A program made the translations under genes and the position numbers. A stretch of 8,858 nucleotides of DNA from Chromatiaceae bacterium (GTDB lineage Bacteria > Pseudomonadota > Gammaproteobacteria > Chromatiales > Chromatiaceae), in contig JAFGTZ010000446.1 of the NCBI GenBank assembly GCA_016938795.1, positions 1 to 8,858 of the forward strand, read 5' to 3'. Shown piece by piece: positions 6,868-8,858 of this stretch; within the stretch, counting starts at the first letter, position 1; the number at the start of each line of letters is the position of its first letter. The notes under the pieces were generated by a model, which worked only from the letters and a program-made list of their open reading frames with translations, did no database searches and was not told the origin of the DNA.

Positions 6868-7611
6868 ATGGATGTGCTGACCCTGCTCGGGATCCTGCTG
6901 GGTCTCGTGGCGGTGCTCGGCGGATCCATCGCCAAGGGCAGCGGTCTGGGGGCCTTGTGGAATCTGGCGGCCTTTCTCATCGTGGTGGTGGGAACCCTGG
7001 GCGCCACGCTGGTGCAGGCGCGCTTGCCGGTGTTTCGTCGGGCCGTGCGCATTCTGCCCTGGGTCTTGCGCCCGCCGCGCCTGAACCCGCGCGGCGTGAT
7101 CAAGCGTCTGGTTGATTGGGCGGTGCTGTCGCGGCGCGAGGGTCTGCTCGGCCTGGAGCCGCTCTCCGAGCAGGAGCGTGATCCCTTCCTGCGCAAGGGG
7201 CTGCAACTGCTGGTTGATGGCACCGAGCCGCAGGTGTTGCGCCAGATCCTGGAGGCGGAACTCGACAATCGCGAGGCATTCGATCTCCAGGCGGCGAAGG
7301 TGTTTGAAAGCATGGGGATCTATGCGCCAACGCTGGGCATCATCGGCGCAGTCATGGGCTTGATGTCGGTGATGCAGAATCTCGCCGACCCTGCGGCACT
7401 GGGGCCAGGAATCGCGGCGGCCTTCGTGGCGACGATTTATGGCATCGCCTCGGCAAACCTCTTGTTTCTGCCTCTGTCGAACAAGCTCAAATCGCTGGTG
7501 CAGCGCCACGTCAACTATCAGACAATGCTGGTGGAAGGTCTGATCGCCATTGCCGAGGGCGAGAATCCACGGCATATCGAGAGCAAGCTCCAGGGCTTCA
7601 TTCAGGAGTAA
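6868..7611 (+). CDS. motC: MotC, MotA-family flagellar stator subunit
   Basis: Predicted 247-residue inner-membrane stator protein that forms the ion channel with MotD and pushes on FliG. Four membrane segments are visible: about 3-21, 31-49, 152-172 and 181-202. The cytoplasmic loop between segments 2 and 3 carries SRREGLLGLE, whose R89 and E97 fit E. coli MotA R90 and E98. P154 in YAPTLGI and P202 in LFLPL fit the functional prolines P173 and P222. Length and sequence (FESMG-YAPT-GIIGAVMGL, AFVATIYGIASANLL) agree with P. aeruginosa MotC rather than the longer E. coli MotA. It begins 3 nt after cheB with no well-placed SD, so coupling is likely. MotA or PomA naming would be equally acceptable; proton versus sodium use cannot be read with certainty. 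Confidence 0.95.
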   Translation: MDVLTLLGILLGLVAVLGGSIAKGSGLGALWNLAAFLIVVVGTLGATLVQARLPVFRRAVRILPWVLRPPRLNPRGVIKRLVDWAVLSRREGLLGLEPLSEQERDPFLRKGLQLLVDGTEPQVLRQILEAELDNREAFDLQAAKVFESMGIYAPTLGIIGAVMGLMSVMQNLADPAALGPGIAAAFVATIYGIASANLLFLPLSNKLKSLVQRHVNYQTMLVEGLIAIAEGENPRHIESKLQGFIQE

Positions 7612-7618
7612 TCAGGTC

Positions 7619-8548
7619 ATGAGTCGGCGGCGACGCCAGCAGGGTGAGGGCGATGCCAGGCATGAGGCCTGGGCCATTCCCTATGGGGATCTGGTCACCC
7701 TGATGATGGCCTTTTTCGTGGTGATGTATGCGGTATCTGTGGTCGATGCCGGTAAATATCGCGTGCTTTCCGACTCGCTCATCCAGGCCTTTGGCACCCC
7801 GCGGTCTGTCGCGCCCATCCAGATCGGCGAACCTGTACTGGGTGATCGTCTCATTGGCGATGAGGTCTTGCGCTCGCTCAATCCTCTGGCCGGGCGCGCG
7901 CCGCTGATCGAGGGCAGTGGTGTGCTGCCGCTGGTCGGTGAGATGCGCTCGCCAAGCGCCCGGGCGCTGGAGCAGGTGCTCAAGGCCATGCCGCGCTCCG
8001 AGCGCGATCAAATTCTGGCCGAGATGGGGACCATGGCTGGCGAGGTTGAGGGCGCGCTAGCCCCTCTCATCGCAGACGAACTCATCAAGGTGAACCGTGA
8101 GGCCTGGTGGATTGAAATCGAGATCAAGACCAGCCTGCTGTTTCAAAGCGGATCGGCCATTCTAGAGCCGGACTCGCTGCCGGTGCTGGAAGAGGTGGCG
8201 GGGGTTTTGGCGCGCGGCAAGGGTCGTATTCATGTCGAGGGGCATACCGATAACCTGCCCATCGGCAATTCCATCTATCCTTCGAACTGGGAGCTGTCCT
8301 CGGGGCGTGCGGCGACGGTGGTCAACCTCTTTGCCCAGAATGGCGTTGATCCGCGGCGCATGGTGGCGATTGGCTATGGCGAGTTTCAGCCGCTTGCCGA
8401 TAACGCCACTGCCGAGGGGCGTGCGCGCAACCGTCGGGTGGCCGTGGTGATCTTGCCTGGTCCGCCGCCGCGCGGCAGCAAAGGTGTCGAACCCGAACGA
8501 CTGCGTCAGGATTACGAAGAGGCGGGCGCCGCCGCTCCCGAGGTCTGA
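7619..8548 (+). CDS. motD: MotD, MotB-family peptidoglycan-anchored stator subunit
   Basis: Predicted 309-residue partner of MotC. A basic N-terminus (MSRRRRQQ) is followed by one membrane segment (about 18-42) with the essential ion-binding aspartate D24 in PYGDLVTLMMAFFVVMY. The residue before it is Gly where MotB proteins commonly have Ala. A periplasmic linker (about 45-160) leads to an OmpA-like peptidoglycan-binding domain (about 165-280) with VEGHTDNLPI (206-215), NWELSSGRA (223-231) and EGRARNRRV (266-274). A charged, Pro-rich tail ends the protein. ATG 7619 has AGGAG at 7604-7608, 10 nt upstream and overlapping the end of motC; the frame is open further upstream inside motC, but no better start is seen. 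The short MotD-like N-terminus and the neighbouring motC favour MotD over MotB or PomB. Confidence 0.95.
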   Translation: MSRRRRQQGEGDARHEAWAIPYGDLVTLMMAFFVVMYAVSVVDAGKYRVLSDSLIQAFGTPRSVAPIQIGEPVLGDRLIGDEVLRSLNPLAGRAPLIEGSGVLPLVGEMRSPSARALEQVLKAMPRSERDQILAEMGTMAGEVEGALAPLIADELIKVNREAWWIEIEIKTSLLFQSGSAILEPDSLPVLEEVAGVLARGKGRIHVEGHTDNLPIGNSIYPSNWELSSGRAATVVNLFAQNGVDPRRMVAIGYGEFQPLADNATAEGRARNRRVAVVILPGPPPRGSKGVEPERLRQDYEEAGAAAPEV

Positions 8549-8552
8549 GCAT

Positions 8553-8565
8553 GGGCGCTGCGCCC
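8553..8565. repeat. Small GC-rich inverted repeat after motD
   Basis: GGGCGC-T-GCGCCC is a perfect 6+6 bp palindrome around one base, 5 nt after the motD stop; as RNA it allows 5 pairs with a 3-nt loop. It is followed by only TT, so it is at best a weak terminator. Confidence 0.45.
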
Positions 8566-8586
8566 TTCCATGTCATTCGAAACCAT

Positions 8587-8611
8587 GATCGACGATGCGA
8601 GCATCGTCATC
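8587..8611. repeat. Inverted repeat / hairpin upstream of cheW
   Basis: GACGATGC-GA-GCATCGTC (8591-8608) is a perfect inverted repeat; as RNA it gives 7 pairs closed by the tetraloop CGAG. Skipping C8590, GAT (8587-8589) pairs with ATC (8609-8611), extending it to 10 pairs. It lies 10 nt before the cheW SD region and lacks a U-run. An operator, a processing/stability stem or a vestigial terminator are all possible. Confidence 0.5.
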
Positions 8612-8620
8612 CATCCTTGC

Positions 8621-8626
8621 AGAGGA
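8621..8626 (+). promoter_or_regulatory. Ribosome-binding site of cheW
   Basis: AGAGGA lies 7 nt before ATG 8634. It is one of the better SD sequences here, consistent with cheW being translated independently of motD, which ends 85 nt upstream. Confidence 0.7.
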
Positions 8627-8633
8627 CTCCTGT

Positions 8634-8858
8634 ATGAGCGCGGATAAAACGCAGACGACGGCCGCTAGCGGCGGAACCTCATCATCCTATGTCACCTTCA
8701 GCCTGGCCGATGAGACCTATGCCATCGATGTGCTCCAGGTGCAGGAGGTGCTGAAGCTGACCGAGATTGCCCCGGTTCCCGGGGTGCCGGACTATATTCT
8801 GGGCATCATCAATCTGCGCGGCGATGTGGTCACTGTCATTGATGCGCGCCGTCGCATG
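8634..8858 (+). CDS. cheW: CheW, receptor-kinase coupling protein (3' end missing)
   Basis: The first 75 residues of a protein usually about 150-170 long; the frame is open to the last base. CheW links chemoreceptors to the P5 domain of CheA in signalling arrays. A short Ser/Thr/Ala-rich lead (1-18) is followed by the CheW fold: YVTFSLADETYAIDVLQVQEVL, TEIAPVPGVPDYILGIINLRG and VVTVIDARRR. This wording is that of true CheW of Pseudomonas type. It lacks the long proline-rich N-terminal part expected of ParP, and there is no preceding parC. Because the C-terminal half is missing, a fused domain there cannot be excluded. Confidence 0.93.
   Translation, partial: MSADKTQTTAASGGTSSSYVTFSLADETYAIDVLQVQEVLKLTEIAPVPGVPDYILGIINLRGDVVTVIDARRRM

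Noticed and set aside
4489..7575. A 1028-codon open frame on the minus strand opposite cheA, cheB and motC.
   Set aside because: It is exactly in codon register with the three sense genes, which all lie in the same forward frame. Its stops could arise only from sense TTA, CTA or TCA codons, which are rare in this GC-rich DNA; it ends at a TTA leucine codon of cheA. The product is His/Gln/Arg-rich with no recognisable domain.
8395..8402. GCCGATAA, identical to the sigma-28 -10 element.
   Set aside because: It lies inside motD (encoding part of LADNA) and has no TAAA-like -35 element 15 nt upstream.
8551..8637. A 28-codon open frame from ATG 8551 (GAGG 7 nt upstream) whose TGA overlaps the cheW ATG.
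   Set aside because: Codon use is unlike the neighbours (several CGA, AGG, GTA and T/A-ending codons), the product is His/Arg-rich, and cheW has its own strong SD. Chance is the simpler explanation.

Overview
The window is one strand-coherent block of flagellar and chemotaxis genes, all on the + strand. In order they are flhF (5' end missing), flhG/fleN, fliA, cheY, cheZ, cheA, cheB, motC, motD and cheW (3' end missing). The DNA is GC-rich with strong G/C preference at third codon positions. Order and protein sequences match the polar-flagellum/chemotaxis cluster of Gammaproteobacteria (Pseudomonas aeruginosa flhF-fleN-fliA-cheYZAB-motCD-...-cheW). A polarly flagellated, GC-rich gammaproteobacterium outside the enterics is the best guess. 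A purple sulfur bacterium or relative is possible, but the genus cannot be fixed from this sequence.

Positions 1-2244 hold the flagellar placement and class-switch genes. FlhF (SRP-type GTPase) and FlhG/FleN (MinD-type ATPase) set site and number of flagella, and FliA is sigma-28 for late flagellar genes. These genes overlap (14 nt, then 1 nt), so translation is probably coupled. Positions 2281-6864 hold the signalling core: CheA autophosphorylates, CheY carries the phosphate to the motor, CheZ removes it, and CheB demethylates receptors (no cheR in the window). Positions 6868-8548 encode a MotA/MotB-type stator pair of the MotC/MotD kind. CheW, which joins receptors to CheA, starts at 8634 and runs off the end. 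Most junctions are 3-36 nt. Only two gaps are longer: cheY-cheZ (159 nt) and motD-cheW (85 nt).

I do not see an undescribed multi-gene system; the genes are well-known families with their key residues intact. The most unusual sequence is the cheY-cheZ gap. Directly after the cheY stop lies a potential 41-nt hairpin that buries a strong GGAGG ribosome-binding site and places an ATG in its apical loop. That ATG opens a 37-codon reading frame in the same frame as cheZ, closed by TAA shortly before the cheZ start. This could be a leader controlling CheZ level, or a CheZ N-terminal extension lost to a nonsense codon. Other points of note: CheA's P2 region is an Ala/Pro-rich linker with two copies of a short acidic-aromatic-LL motif resembling the CheZ tail. 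The slot between motD and cheW, where P. aeruginosa has ParC/ParP-type genes, holds only 85 nt with two inverted repeats.
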